From Termitomyces sp. T153 (taxonomy: Eukaryota; Basidiomycota; Agaricomycetes; Agaricales; Lyophyllaceae), in contig JACKQL020000023.1 of assembly GCA_018296165.2 (NCBI GenBank), positions 558,001 through 622,000 of the forward strand: a stretch of DNA of 64,000 bases. Direction: 5' to 3'. Below the pieces are notes generated by a model, which ran no database searches, had not been told where the DNA came from, and saw only the letters and a list, made by a program, of their open reading frames with translations. How positions within the stretch are numbered: the first letter of the stretch is position 1; each line of letters opens with the position of its first letter. This document shows positions 1 to 17,107 of the stretch, piece after piece. The translations under genes and the position numbers were made by a program.

Positions 1-2
1 TG

Positions 3-520
3 GTGATCATTGCCCATTCGGTCTCTTTGGAATTGCGGGATTATCGTATGTTTGACACCAACTGTTACATGTTCAGGGGACTCTTCGAGAAGATCCTCGA
101 ACAATACCTGAATGATGGTCCATTCGAGAAATCCAGGGTGGCAGGGACGTGGCGCGGATTTCCGATCATCACAGACGAAAATATCCAGCCATACCTGAAT
201 CCAGCATACGAAAGGTTCAAGGGCTTTATCTCTGACTATACAGACAAGGTGATCATCACAGCACAACTGATAATAACCTTGCTAACCAGTTGGTTCTCAA
301 GTGGAGATCGAAGAAGGAGGCAGACGATCAAGTCAAACGTCAAGCAGATCGTCATAGGGTGGAGATGGGGTTGAAGGAGGCGGAGATAGAGCGTCAAGCA
401 GAGCGCCTGGCGGAGTCAGAGCGTCGCGAGGCGGAGTCAGAGCGCAGAGTGCAAGAGCTTGAAGCACTCCTTGCACAAGTACGGGCAGCGGGTGGATCGC
501 AAGCTGAGAATCAATTGTAA
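3..520 (+). CDS. 3' part of an unknown protein with a C-terminal coiled coil (5' end outside window)
   Basis: The reading frame is open from the window edge, so the true start lies upstream. A short intron at about 249-289 (GT...CTAACCAG, 41 nt) joins two in-phase exons and ends at a TAA at 518-520. The first exon holds the motif FDTNCYMFRGL; an aromatic-Asn-Cys-Tyr-x-Phe motif of this kind occurs in a family of uncharacterised agaricomycete proteins. The second exon is a highly charged Glu/Arg-rich heptad segment (RQAERLAESERRE), almost certainly a coiled coil. I do not recognise a catalytic domain, and the function is unknown. The 41-nt intron is short but keeps the frame and removes no conserved residues. 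Confidence 0.6.
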
Positions 521-829
521 GACACAGATGGAGTCCATTGACGTTGCTTTTTCATCCCTTGTATTTTCGTCCGTGTCAGTTTGTACGTGCCAGACTTGTA
601 TTTTGTGTTCGTTTTTTCCGTGGTTCAGTCGCAAGTCATTATCTATTCCCGCAGAATCATTCAGTACTAGTCCGTAGTCGAACTGATAATGAATCCTGCT
701 GAATCTGTAAGACCTGTGCCGGATACCACATGCCCATAACATTTCTGAGTCTGGGTTTTGTCGTATGTTTATTGTGCACAATTATTACTTAGCTACGAGC
801 TGTGTGTAATGAACTAGTGGACTTTGGCA
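521..829. other. Intergenic, convergent gene ends
   Basis: This stretch lies between the stop of the coiled-coil gene on the plus strand and the stop of the GPI mannosyltransferase relic on the minus strand. T-rich sequence suits 3' UTRs. I see no gene in it. Confidence 0.5.
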
Positions 830-1987
830 CTAAGCAGGCGGGAGGAATGCTGTCCAGAGGCCTAGGCTGATCAACCCCCAGAGTACGCTCCACCATATCC
901 AGATTTTGGCCCAGGGACTTCTGCGAACAAAAAGCCAACCAACAGCCCAATAAAACGCGAAGATGGCGGCAGCGAGGCGAAGCACGATCTGCGTATGGGA
1001 GAAGAAGATTAAAGTGATACACATTGCAAGAGAATGTATAAGGTATGGGGTTATTGACGGCGTCGCAAACAGATTCCCTTCCCTGTCGATTTCCTTGACG
1101 CCATTGAATCGGGCTCTGAAACCCAGAAAAGATGACTTGATGTGCTGGACAGAGAATGCTATAAGAAGGACAAGAGGGGGAGCTGCGATGACGAAATCGG
1201 GTATCTGGGCGGGCGTCCAGTGGCGAAGGAAGCCGACATCCCAGTATTTTGCTTGTACATGAGTGTATATGAATGACGGGATGCGATAGCCTCACTGTGG
1301 TTGGTTGGGGGGATTACAGAACAGACGATAAGCCCTGTAGTTGTGATAGATGAAAGGGGCGGCCACACAGGCTGATAATACAATGGAATATGCCATCTTG
1401 AAAAAGGAAAGGTGAGAACGGCTCCGTCAGACGGGTGCGGACCTGTTTACGATCGAGGAATGGTTGGAAAACCAGGCCCCAGACAAGACAAACTGCGAGA
1501 AGGACGCCGTTGGAGCGAAAGAAGGTGGCGAGAACGAAGGACAAGGTCGCACGTATCCAGTGATGTTGGGCGGCATGAAACATGCCTGACAGGTGTGAAA
1601 TGCGAGGTAGAAAAGAAAAATACGGCATTAGCTCTGTATGAAAGATATGTAAAGAAGGGTTCTGCATATGGGGCGAGATAAAGGGTTGCAGGACTACTGG
1701 GAAAGAGAGATAAGACGACGACAAGACGAGCGAAGGCGGGGGAGGCAGGAAAGTGGAGGCAGGTCAGACGGTGAAGGATTCGCGCTGAGTCGGCAGCCAC
1801 TACCAAGAGGACGATGGGCCATATATAAGCAGATTGATGAGGAAGGGTTCTCGTACTTGTTGCCGGCGTCGGCAATGGCGAGAAAATGGATGGCATCCCA
1901 GCGGACATAGGGCGAGGACGGGAGCTGGAGACGGGGGGATGCGTCGAAGAGAGGACGCGGTGCGATCATGTGACTGCAGCTCATCAA
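830..1987 (-). pseudogene. GPI18: Decayed GPI mannosyltransferase 2 (PIG-V/Gpi18 family)
   Basis: PIG-V is the ER multi-pass enzyme that adds the second mannose to the GPI anchor. Family hallmarks are readable on the minus strand in order: RWDAIHFLAIA (about 1,900), SPATLYLAPYAEPFF (about 1,690), RATLSFVLATFFRSNGVLL (about 1,530), a hydrophobic HNYRAYRLFC stretch (about 1,330), IYTHVQAKYWDVGF (about 1,260) and a C-terminal membrane segment ending FLPPA at 830. Several breaks are visible. The usual first membrane helix before RWDA is absent. The family's aromatic-rich FFPG segment after the YE motif is missing. The donor expected after SYR reads CTAATG instead of GTAATG. An in-frame TGA lies at 1292-1294 between conserved segments. 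A functional copy presumably exists elsewhere, because this enzyme is normally essential. Family identity is strong; inactivity is inferred. Confidence 0.72.
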
Positions 1988-2431
1988 CCAAAATTAAGGA
2001 AAAGGCATACTCGTGCCACACATCAGAAGTCTTACTTTTAGACTTTCCGTTAGGCTTGCCATTGGCCTTTGACTTGGATTGTTCCCTTCCATCATCGTTC
2101 GAATTTAGACGTTGCAAGGGTACTAACATTATGTATCAGGTTTAGCTATTCATTTCTCCGATGGTAACGGCTGCCAAAATCTGTACACTTGGTCATGGTC
2201 ACGAGCTGTGTTGCTGATTCCGAGTTGACTCCGTTCCTCTGACCATGAACAATGTCCTCTTATTGATTCATATTATATCTCCTCCATTCTTGTGTATGAA
2301 AGGGGAAACGGATCACTGCTTGGTGTCATCCTTGCCATTTCGGAAATATCTCGCCTTTTCCATATAGCTGGCAACACCTTTTAAGCCATCTCGCGACTGT
2401 AAGTCAGCCGATTACAGCCTCTCTAAGAGCC
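1988..2431. other. Divergent intergenic region
   Basis: It separates the minus-strand PIG-V relic from the cellobiose dehydrogenase start. It includes the sequence where a PIG-V N-terminal membrane helix would be expected; what translates there is hydrophilic, Lys/Ser-rich and unconvincing. No clear TATA box or RNA gene was seen. Confidence 0.4.
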
Positions 2432-5915
<3,484 letters not shown>

Positions 5916-6002
5916 GACTTGGAGCTGAAAATTTCATGTGTAACTAGGAAAGAATGACGAAATTTCTACGATCCTATGTAAGTTCCCTGAGGGCAATGGA
6001 AG

Positions 6003-6086
6003 GCATTAATGGGGTAGTGGTAACCTGGGTCGTTGCCATTTAATGGTTATTTCGACCCGCCGGGGGTTCGATTCCCTCTTAATGCA
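6003..6086 (+). tRNA. tRNA-Gly (GCC) with a short intron
   Basis: The acceptor arms GCATTAA and TTAATGC pair perfectly, followed by discriminator A. The D arm is GGGGTAGTGGTAAC. The anticodon stem GGGTCG/CGACCC flanks a loop reading TTGCCA, so the anticodon is GCC. About 12 extra bases after position 37 form an intron. The T arm is GGGGGTTCGATTCCCTC with one G-U pair. A second copy with a different intron lies at 18838-18920 on the minus strand. Confidence 0.92.
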
Positions 6087-6348
6087 TCGACTCTTACGGC
6101 TTCGTTTTGACGCCACAACGTAGTCTGGTGTATCCATATGAAATATCATTCCACTATTGTGATATAAATGTAGCTGATATCGATGTGATGTCCGATATGA
6201 TTCATACTCGAGATTAATATCAACATTTTCAATTCCTGCATTCAAAAGTGGCCTGATCCACGACGAAATCGCATTGGCAGATTATATGGAGTGGACAAAT
6301 TTAAGCCGTCATCATTCCCTTTATCACTCTCCTTCTCCAACAACACCC

Positions 6349-7700
6349 ATGTCTTCCAAAGCTGCTCGCCGCGCGAAGTTCGAAGGTGCCTTTCAGCTCA
6401 TTCGCGATGAGCTTTCAGACAGCTGTAGGAAGGAAGGCCTGCCTCTCGAGGCTCTTGAGTGGTATCGCTCCGTACGTTTCGTTGCACCGTGCGAGATCTT
6501 TTCACTTCGACACCTTAACAGAACCTTGACTACAATGTTCCCGGAGGCAAACTTAACCGCGGTTTATCCGTCATTGATACCGCAGAGATTCTGCTAGGCC
6601 GACCCTTGTCAGAGGAAGAATACATCAAGGCAGCAGTGTTGGGTTGGAGTATTGAGTTGGTGAGTATACCTTTCTTGACGTGGAAGAATAATTATATAAC
6701 GTTCCGATCTCAGTTACAAGCCTATTTCCTCGTCGCTGATGATATCATGGACTCATCTATCACTCGCCGAGGCCAGCCATGCTGGTACCTCTCACCCGCA
6801 CCTGCAGTTACTGCTCCATCTGAGTCGGTCACCATCTCCGCCCACAAGCACCCTGCTGTAGGCATGGTGGCGATCAACGATGCCTTTATGCTTAATTCGG
6901 CGATCTATTATCTACTCAGGAATCACTTCAAGTCTCATCCGCGATACATTGACCTCGTGGATATCTTCCATGATATCACTTACAAGACGGAAATGGGACA
7001 GCTGGTCGACCTCGTCACCGCTCCCGAGGGTGTTGTTGATCTGGCTCGCTTCTCACTCGAGAGGCATCGTCTCATCGTCACGTACAAGACAGCTTACTAC
7101 TCCTTCCATCTTCCTGTCGCTCTTGCAATGCTCATGTGCAACATCCCGGAGAAGTATAGTATACAACACGCCAACTCGATCACACACCTCGAACCGTATA
7201 ATCTTGCGCTCTCAATTCTCATCCCCCTTGGCGAATACTTTCAAATCCAGGACGATTTTCTCGACTTTTCCGCGCCTCCAGAAGTCCTTGGAAAGATTGG
7301 CACTGACATTGTCGACAATAAGTGCTCGTGGTGTGTCAACACTGTCATGGGGCTCTGCACCCCCGAACAGCGACTCATCCTCGATCGCAATTACGGCCGG
7401 AAAGGGGACATCGAGGCTGGAGCTGAGGGTGCAGACACGGAACAGACACCACAAGGAAAGGACGGCGAGGCGGGCGGGCTTTGCGAAAAACGTGTCAAGG
7501 AGCTTTATGAAACCGTTGGTCTTCACAAGGTCTACGCCGAGTACGAAACTGGTGTATACAAGCGCCTCAATGAGTTGATTGACAGCATACCGGAGGATGG
7601 TGTAATTGTTGATGAGAATGGACAGAAGGCAGACCACCCAGGGATGAAACGTGAAGTATTCAGGAGTTTCCTCGAAAAGATCCATGGAAGAAGCAAGTAA
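6349..7700 (+). CDS. ERG20: Farnesyl diphosphate synthase
   Basis: This enzyme condenses IPP with DMAPP and GPP to give farnesyl diphosphate for sterols, dolichols, haem A and prenylation. Exons are 6349-6471, 6522-6659 and 6714-7700, all in phase, giving about 415 residues. Substrate-binding motifs are GGKLNRGLSV, the first Asp-rich motif VADDIMDSS with Tyr-Phe four to five residues upstream (typical of C15 synthases), KTAYYSF, the second Asp-rich motif FQIQDDFLD and the basic tail KIHGRSK. The start was chosen at MSSKAARR because family N-termini align there; an ATG at 6286 is also in frame. The protein is longer than the usual 350 residues because of two hydrophilic insertions, one after the first Asp-rich motif (Ser/Pro-rich) and one near residue 300 (Gly/Glu-rich). 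Confidence 0.95.
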
Positions 7701-7847
7701 CCATCCTGTAGAAAGGATCTAGATACTTTTGACCGCTACTTAAAGATGATGTAATTATTACTGACAATGTCACGTGTCAAGTTTTTCGAGCAAATGCGAA
7801 AGTGATATGAATTTACGGCTCGCCTCCCATTTTGCCGTCCGGGGCAC

Positions 7848-9049
7848 ATGAGACCGACCCTCCTCCTTCGGCTTGAACGTGAGGTCAGGCTTTGGGGCAA
7901 ATTACCGTCTAGGTCTCAAAAGCCGCTTCCACACCCCTTAGAATCAACGCAGAGCCAGTTGTTGATACCAAAGAAAGTACAACCAAGGAAGTTAAGACAG
8001 GTAAATTTTCCCTTTAAGGTAATTGATTGTATTCAGTACTTCATTTCCAGAACTCTACTGTAGTGAGTGCCAGAACTTGAGAAGAAACACGAACCTCGAG
8101 CCAATTCTGCCTTAGGGCCATTGTCTGACTGAACCTCCTGACTTATGGAGACTTCAGGAGCGACAAAGAGCAGTCCGAGACATCCGCGGCGCTTTTCTCG
8201 ATATTTGTCAGTCACAAAAAATTACTCTGTTGGATGTGAGCCTGTATGAGTATGCCTTGCTTACCGATCTTGCACCCGTTGAGCTGGTCATGGTGGTGAG
8301 ATTTTCTTACTCTATTGATCCTTACTAGAACTCATCACCTCTTTGATAGGACCACACCATTCAAGCGACCAGTACCTACTCGTCTCCACCTCCTGAGCTA
8401 GTTTGGGATCCCTCCGACTCCACGATTAGCTCCAATCTCTTTCACAGTCCAAGGTAGCCATTCTTCTTTGAGTGTCATATCTACAACGATTCTGATTATG
8501 TCACGAAGCTTCGTGGCGCTTAGACTCAAAGAAATGGGATACAGAGGCGGGTTTCTTGACCTACAGACTGTACGCCGTAGGGCCAGGAGGGACACCGATG
8601 GGTCCACGACTCTACCAACCACCCCTTGGCCGAATTTCGTTTCTACATTACCTGACAAAGGCGAACGTCCTCCTGTTGCTCAACTGCTCATTGCTTCGAG
8701 AAAAGGCTATGTATATGGAGCTCCGGTCATCCTGACATTGCCATCGCCCTATGTACTGCCTCGATTTGCTCTCTTGAGACGAATATTCCGAGATCTATAC
8801 GCACAACGACTGTTATCCGCTGTTTGGAAATGGACACGCGTACGACAACTCTACCAGTTCTCTTCAACTGCAATTGCTATCATGACGGGATATTTCCTTC
8901 AGGTAACTCGGTATTCCATGCACTTATCCTTACCTAACCTTTTTTTCCAGAGAACTCAAGAACCTGTTTCCGATATGTCTCATAAAGAGTCCTTTGCTAG
9001 CTTCCTCAGGTTGGTGACGTCAGAATCACTGCCCACAATGTGTGCTTAA
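7848..9049 (+). pseudogene. Degenerate Cid1-type nucleotidyltransferase relic
   Basis: Pieces resemble the intact Cid1-like gene just downstream. FSSTAIAIMTGYFLQ at about 8,860 followed by a GT donor matches FSSYALALMTVNFLQ plus intron in the downstream gene (about 12,230). A segment before it with LKEMGYRGGFLDLQTV matches the NDGGFKVLKAIPEATVPI region. The parts lie in different frames, and stops interrupt them. I find no counterpart of the catalytic GSSRYG...DSDLD segment. An upstream open stretch at about 8,110-8,290 (LWRLQERQRAVRDIRGAF) may be another exon of the same relic. A divergent real gene with unusual exons is possible but less likely. Confidence 0.4.
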
Positions 9050-9142
9050 TGACAACAAAGATACTGGAGTCTCATTAATGAACTGCGAAGAGATGTAATA
9101 ATCTCAATCTGCGACCCTGAACAACCTCTACAACCACCGCTA

Positions 9143-12100
9143 ATGCGGCGGACGTATTCAAATTCGTCAGATCCTGGTAGGGAATCGTTGTCTGAGCAAC
9201 TTCAGCCGATGTCTTGGGAGTTCCAACATCTGATCATTAGGGATCCGTATGCATTGACCCAGGTGATGAAATTGTCTGATCAAGGGACCTTGATAACTCA
9301 ATTTCGCTTGACAGAATCATGCTGAAGGTGTTTCAATGAAGCAATTGGACCGTTTTGCAAGGGACTGCCGGGATACCCTCGAAGGCTTAGATGCAGCCAA
9401 GATCGTCCTTCCTACGTTCGATGAAGAAATCCACCCTCTGGACCAGACGATTAGTGACCGTAATATTCAGTTACAAGGCATGTTGATTCGACAACAGATA
9501 GCCTTCATAGATCGATTTAAAAATCGGTTTCGTCTCCAGCCACTATGGCATGTTCCAGGATACATGGAATACGAAGCGGCCCTAGTAGATGAAGTCTTAT
9601 CATATTTTTTAATCCGGAAAGCTCAGCGGGAGAGAAGGACAAAAACTAAAGAGGATACCTCTACGGTGGACGTGATCCTGGACATCGATTCTCATATGGA
9701 ATCAGAAGATGCCGCTGACATTGTCGTTCCCACGTTCGACGAAGGAAACGTGAGCGGAAACGAAAAGGAATCTCGGTTTGATATACTTAAGGTAGAGGGG
9801 GATAAGAACGAGAGTGGCCTGCGAGGATCCGACGGACAGCGTGAACAAACGATGGAGCAAGAATCAGCCGAAACGTCACCAGGAGGGACTGAGAAGAGCT
9901 TTACCTCTGGTCGCCGCCAGCCTGAAATGAAACTCGATATTCTGAAACAGATGATTAGTGACTTCAATGTTCAGCCATGGGAAATGTTGATAACCCGACA
10001 AGGGCTCTCTATAGATCCATCCAAAAATCTGCATCGCATCCAGCGACCATGGCATGTCCCAGGATATAAGGAATACGAAGCGGACTTTGTAGATGAAGCT
10101 TTTGTCGCCGAGTTCTTTTCGCCTTCATCATCTCTTTTAGCCCAGCGGGAGACAAAGTCAAAGGCTGAAGTTGAAATCCTAGCCATCACGCAATCAGAAG
10201 ATGCCGCTTTCGCCGCCCGGGTATGGTCTTCGCCCTCATCATATCTATTTCCAATCCAGGAAGCCCAGCCGGAGACAAAGACAAAGACAATCTTCAGTCC
10301 CGAAGAAGATAACTCGATAGCGGACATCCTCCAGTCCGTGAGTGTCGATTCTTATGTGGAACCCGCTCAGGTATGGTCTTCGCCCTCATCATATTTACTT
10401 CCAATCCAAGAAGCTCAGCCGGAGACAAAGACAAAGACGATCTTCAGTCCCAAAGCAGATACCTCGATAGCGGACATCATCCAGTCCGTGAGTGTCGATT
10501 CTTTTACGGAACCCGCTCAGGTATGGTCTTCGCCCTCATCATATTTACTTCCAATCCAAGAAGCCCAGCCGGAGACGAAGACAAGGACTGTATCCAGTCC
10601 TGAAGAAGTCGATACCTCTGTAGCGGACATATTCCGACCCTTGGGCGTCGATTCTCATGCGAAACCCGCCCAGGTATTGTCTTCGCCTTCATCGTCTTTA
10701 CTTCCAATCCAAGAAGCCCAGCCGGAGACGAAGACAAAGACTGTCTCCAGCCCAGAAGAAGTCGATACCTCTGTAGCGGACATATTCCGACCCTTGGGCA
10801 TCGATTCTCATGCGAAACCCGCCCAGGTATTGTCTTCGCCTTCATCGTCTTTACTTCCAATCCAGAAAGCCGAGCCGGAGACGAAGACAAAGACTGTCTC
10901 CAGTCCCGAAGAAGTTGATACCTCTGTAGCGGACATATTCCAACCCTTGGGCATCGATTCTCATGCGAAACCCGCCCAGGTATTGTCTTCGCCTTCATCG
11001 TCTTCACTTCCAATCCAGGAAGCCCAACCGGAGACGAAGACAAAGACTGTCTCCAGTCCCGAAGAAGTTGATACCTCTGTAGCGGACATATTCCAACCCT
11101 TGGGCATCGATTCTCATGCGCAACCCGCCCAGGTATTGTCTTCGCCTTCATCGTCTTCACTTCCAATCCAGGAAGCCGAGCCGGAGACGAAGACAGAGAC
11201 TGTCTCCAGTTCCGAAGAAGTCGATACCTCTGTAGCAGACATGTTCCAGCCCTTGGGCTTTGATACCCTTGTAGCGGACATGTTCCAGTCCTTGGGCGTC
11301 GATGCATCTATAGCGGCCATGATCCAGTCCTTGGGCGTCAATTCTTATACGGAATCAGAGGATGCTGCTTTCCTTGCTCAGGTCAGTCCTTTCGACGTTC
11401 ATTGGTTGTCCAGCCGATGAATCAGTTGCGTAGGTTTTCGAAGACTCTGCGGCAGCGGAGCATAATCTGCAGCGGGTGTTAAACAAAGTTCGACTCGTGT
11501 TTAAGGAAAAATATGGCCCTAAATATCGGGTGGAACCATTTGGTAGTTCTCGGTAAGTAGAGGACATTTAAAAGAGTAGTGAAATACAAGCTTACGTTTG
11601 GTTGCAAGGTATGGTATAACGACTCTGGACAGCGATCTTGACCTGGTTGTTATTGTCAGTTGACAACATAGTTTCTACTTAGAGACACCATCAACTAACT
11701 AGGTCTCCTTCTAGGACCCGTCAATGAAAGATGGCTGTAAACCCGGTGCCACCCCACTGAATAAAAGTATGTTCCTCAGCCCATCCGTCTCACTTGTTCT
11801 CAAAATTCGTGATTGATCAAGAGCTTTACGATACTCAGTATGCCTCCCATCTTTTATTTTCGCCTTTCCGAGCTGATAATCAAAGTATTCATCAGTCGAA
11901 TCTCTCGTTCGCTCAATGATGGAGGATTCAAAGTACTCAAGGCTATCCCTGAGGCTACTGTCCCAATCGGTAAATCTACTATGCCTTTCCTTTGATGCCG
12001 ATGACTAACGCTTTTCTTGTCCCAAAGTCAAGTTTTTGCATTGGAAAACAAAGCTCAATTGCGACATATGTATTAACGAACGGCTTGGTCTCTTTAACAC

Positions 12101-12979
12101 GGACTTGTTGGCGACATACTGTCAGATATCACCGCTGTTGCGTCCTATGCTGTTACTCATCAAGATGTGGGCGAAGCCTCTGGGGCTGAATTCTCCCGCC
12201 TCGCAAAACAGAGGAAGCCCGACATTCAGTAGTTACGCCTTGGCACTTATGACCGTCAATTTCTTACAGGTCAGTTTTCGATCTGTAGGTGAACCTCAGT
12301 GATTATCAATTGATCTTCGCGCGCTGCATAGATCCGCGGTTTACTTCCAAATCTCCAGGCGGATCTGCCACCCTTAAATCCTAGAATTCCTGGTAGCGTG
12401 TTTTATGCTAAAAACAAAGGGAAACCTGTAGCATGCGATGTTCGGCATCACACCGAAATGAAAGGATGGGAGCCAACGGGTAGTCCGTCGCTCAGAGAAA
12501 TACTGGTTGATTGGTTTGCGTCAGTCGCTTTTCTTATCATACCCAGGATATAATGCTGAGATATAACAGTTACTGGGGTAAAGAGTTCGAATACGACCAG
12601 AGCGTCGTCTCCATTCGAAATGGATGTATCCTACACATACCCCATCTGAAGGGTCCAGCCCTGCATGTAATGGATCCTTTCATCGAAGAAAAGGTGAACG
12701 AATTCATCTCTGGATGTGGAAAGTCTTGCTGATTTCCCCTTGATGCAGAATGTCACGCATGGCATCAGCGATAGGTCGATTCGGTTCTTCACCGTGGAAT
12801 GCGCAAATGCCGCGTCTTTCCTTAAACAAGGAATGACCTTCCGCGATCTGACAGATCCCGCCTCCAGACGGAGGAAAACAGTAAAAAAGAGTAAAAAGAA
12901 AAGGAAGTCGCTCGAGAAAATGTTGGAGGGGCTGCAGTTTTCAAGGGAGGAACAGAACCATAGTATAAATGCTAAATAA
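9143..12979 (+). CDS. Cid1/TRF-type non-canonical poly(A) polymerase or uridylyltransferase with a long repetitive N-terminus
   Basis: This family adds A or U tails to RNAs for decay or processing. An exon from ATG 9143 splices at 9263-9314 into a 2-kb exon, which splices at 11382-11433 into the catalytic part. The core has GSSRYGI-TTLDSDLDLVV (11,540-11,655; the DxD catalytic Asp pair), VPIVKFLHWK with a further Asp in LNCDI (about 12,065), and the PAP-associated region with LLLIKMWAKPLGLN and FSSYALALM. The C-terminal exon (12,750-12,979) carries a Lys/Arg-rich segment (VKKSKKKRKS) that looks like a nuclear signal. The roughly 700-residue N-terminal extension has two diverged copies of a WHVPGY-containing segment and then seven repeats of 50-51 residues (separate entry). 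No such extension is usual in this family. The exact substrate (A or U) cannot be told from sequence. Confidence 0.8.
10215..11280 (+). repeat. Seven tandem coding repeats of 150/153 bp in the Cid1-like gene
   Basis: Units start at 10215, 10365, 10515, 10668, 10821, 10974 and 11127. The first two are 50 codons, the later ones 51. Each reads roughly A-Q-V-W/L-SSPSS, PIQEAQPETKTKT, SSPEEVDTSVADI and a VDS/IDS end. Later units are nearly identical, so they are recent duplications. Low aromatic and high Ser/Pro/Glu content predicts a disordered chain. The array ends in a shorter sub-repeat (VADMFQ.LG repeated three times). Confidence 0.95.
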
Positions 12980-13198
12980 TGTGATGAAGTGTGGAGGGTG
13001 CTTATGTGTGCCTATTGTATCAACAAATCCGTCCTTATGCTACCGATACACACGTGGGCATGAGATACTTGATCTTATCGCTTGCTTGTGTTTCCTTTTA
13101 TATCACAACGGCATCTCGAGTCTTATACAGCAAAGTCACTGGCGGCATCTTGTCTCTCTCCGCTTCACGCAACGCCACATATAGCTCTCTGTTACACC

Positions 13199-15451
<2,253 letters not shown>

Positions 15452-16522
15452 ATGCTCTCCCACACCGTCGTTGTGTCTATTTATCTGTGGATTCTCTGGA
15501 TGAACCATTCCATCTACATATCTTCGCGTAAGTATTTTTTCACTCTTCGTTTCTCACTTGCGTGCATATCGGCCTTCGTTCTGGTTGTATATATAAATTG
15601 CAGCTTCGCTTTCGACATGTACCCTCTGCCCCTGTATCATTTCCTTCCATCCGATTTTTTCCTTCTTCTGTATCGAGCTCGAGCGTTTCGTCAATCTTAT
15701 GTTATCCCGCTTCAATTTGACTGGATTGAACTGTTACTTTCACACACTTTCCCTTCCGACATAGTCGGATAACCTTAGGTACCGATGGATCTTAACTACT
15801 GTCAGCAAAATGATTAAGGGTTCACATGGTTTTATTAAGCGAAGACTAGAGAGCATTCCCAAACTTATATACATGGTGATTGTTGTGTTCCTGTCAAGCT
15901 TGGAACTAACGCGAAATATTGATTCCACGCTCGAGTGCTCATGCATCCTCGATCGTGGTCATGCATCATATTGGCAGTTCGACACGTTGGACAGAATCAA
16001 ATAAAATTTATTACGTAATCTACGTGTCAAATTTAAATTCAAGCACGAACATGTAACCACCGAACCACACCTTTTGACCACGATCTCGCGACAACGTAAG
16101 GATGTGGAACATTGGAAAACTTTTGAAGGCATTTTAGGATCCTTGCAGCTTACGGCTCTTTCATATCAACAATCCTGTCAAAACCCCACTCGTTCAAACG
16201 TGTCCAGAGTCATTCTACATCATCTTTCCGAAATGCAACTCGCTATCGCGCGGATCATCTATGCCACTTTGATGCACGGATTCAGGTCGATATCTCGTGA
16301 GGGGAATCTTGAAAATATGCTTATACCCACGCCTGTACTGGGTGACTGCATATTGAGGAAATATGAGAGACGTCACGAAACCTGGAGGATCATATGAGCT
16401 CAATGTCAACTGGGACAATGGGCATACAACAGACAAATTATGAATTCAACCCAAACAAGGCATTTGAGAGCTTGGATATCTCTGTACCAAGCTCTTTGAT
16501 CGGGAAAATCTTATATGTATAA
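15452..16522. other. Intergenic, no gene recognised
   Basis: This 1.07-kb stretch lies between the kinase stop and the stop of the MARVEL-type gene, so both ends are 3' flanks. The first 200 bases are T-rich and likely 3' UTR. Only short unconvincing reading frames occur. Confidence 0.5.
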
Positions 16523-17107
16523 CTATGAGGACGAGACACTGCAGAAAACGAAAAACAAGAGCTGACGATTTGGCATAGTGTCACAACGAAAAGGGATCTG
16601 TTGCCAACGAGCGGTAGAGAAAGAGTTGAATGCTGTCAGGTCAATGAATTTAACATCTGAGATCACGTCGACCCGAAACGCACTCACCTAACCAGAAGAT
16701 ACTCAACAGCCCTAACGATCCAGCTTCAGTATGTGCACGCCCAGTATACGAGTTTGTGAACGTAAAATCGAGTGCGATCTTATTCAATACAGATAAAACG
16801 CGTAACAAATGACTAGACAGACACCTGCATTCCAAACAAAAGGATGAATGTTGCAATGGAGAGGCCAAGAGGGAAGAGGTCCGCGATGACCTGAAGAATC
16901 AAACTCGGGCGAAACAGTGAATCAATCGTGACGTTTACACAAAAAGTCCTGGAAATAATTCACGCGAGCCGCAAAAGCCAGGACAAGGATATTGACAAGA
17001 AACAGTACCACTATAAAGTTACATATTCAGCTAGAGAGCGGAAAGAATACCTCAGTGTTATTACCATGTGCAGTAGTTTTGGACTTGCCAACGGTTGAGA
17101 AAACCAT
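16523..17107 (-). CDS. Small four-helix membrane protein, MARVEL-domain type
   Basis: The minus strand reads MVFSTVGKSKTTAH (start at 17107), then after introns VLFLVNILVLAFAARVNYF, ADLFPLGLSIATFILLF, LDFTFTNSYTGRAHTEAG, LGLLSIFWLAFNSFSTARW, and a TAG at 16523-16525. Hydrophobic spans separated by short loops, and the ADLFPL and FSTARW motifs, match small MARVEL-type membrane proteins of basidiomycetes. Such proteins sit in membrane-apposition sites; the specific role is unknown. At least four introns are required. One junction, between YFQDF and VIADLF, is not fully resolved and may use a 37-nt intron. The last exon may continue past another intron, so the 3' end is tentative. Confidence 0.6.

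Noticed and set aside
6880..7685. Long plus and minus frames of 232 and 157 codons within farnesyl diphosphate synthase
   Set aside because: Both are shadows of the ERG20 exon, which contains both Asp-rich motifs.
10215..11280. Regular repeats as a possible CRISPR array
   Set aside because: Units are 150-153 bp, in frame, without unique spacers, and the genome is eukaryotic.
10504..11307. A 267-codon open frame on the minus strand across the repeat array
   Set aside because: It is an echo of the plus-strand repeats: repeats with no stop in one antisense unit give a long frame automatically. The sense frame carries the enzyme.
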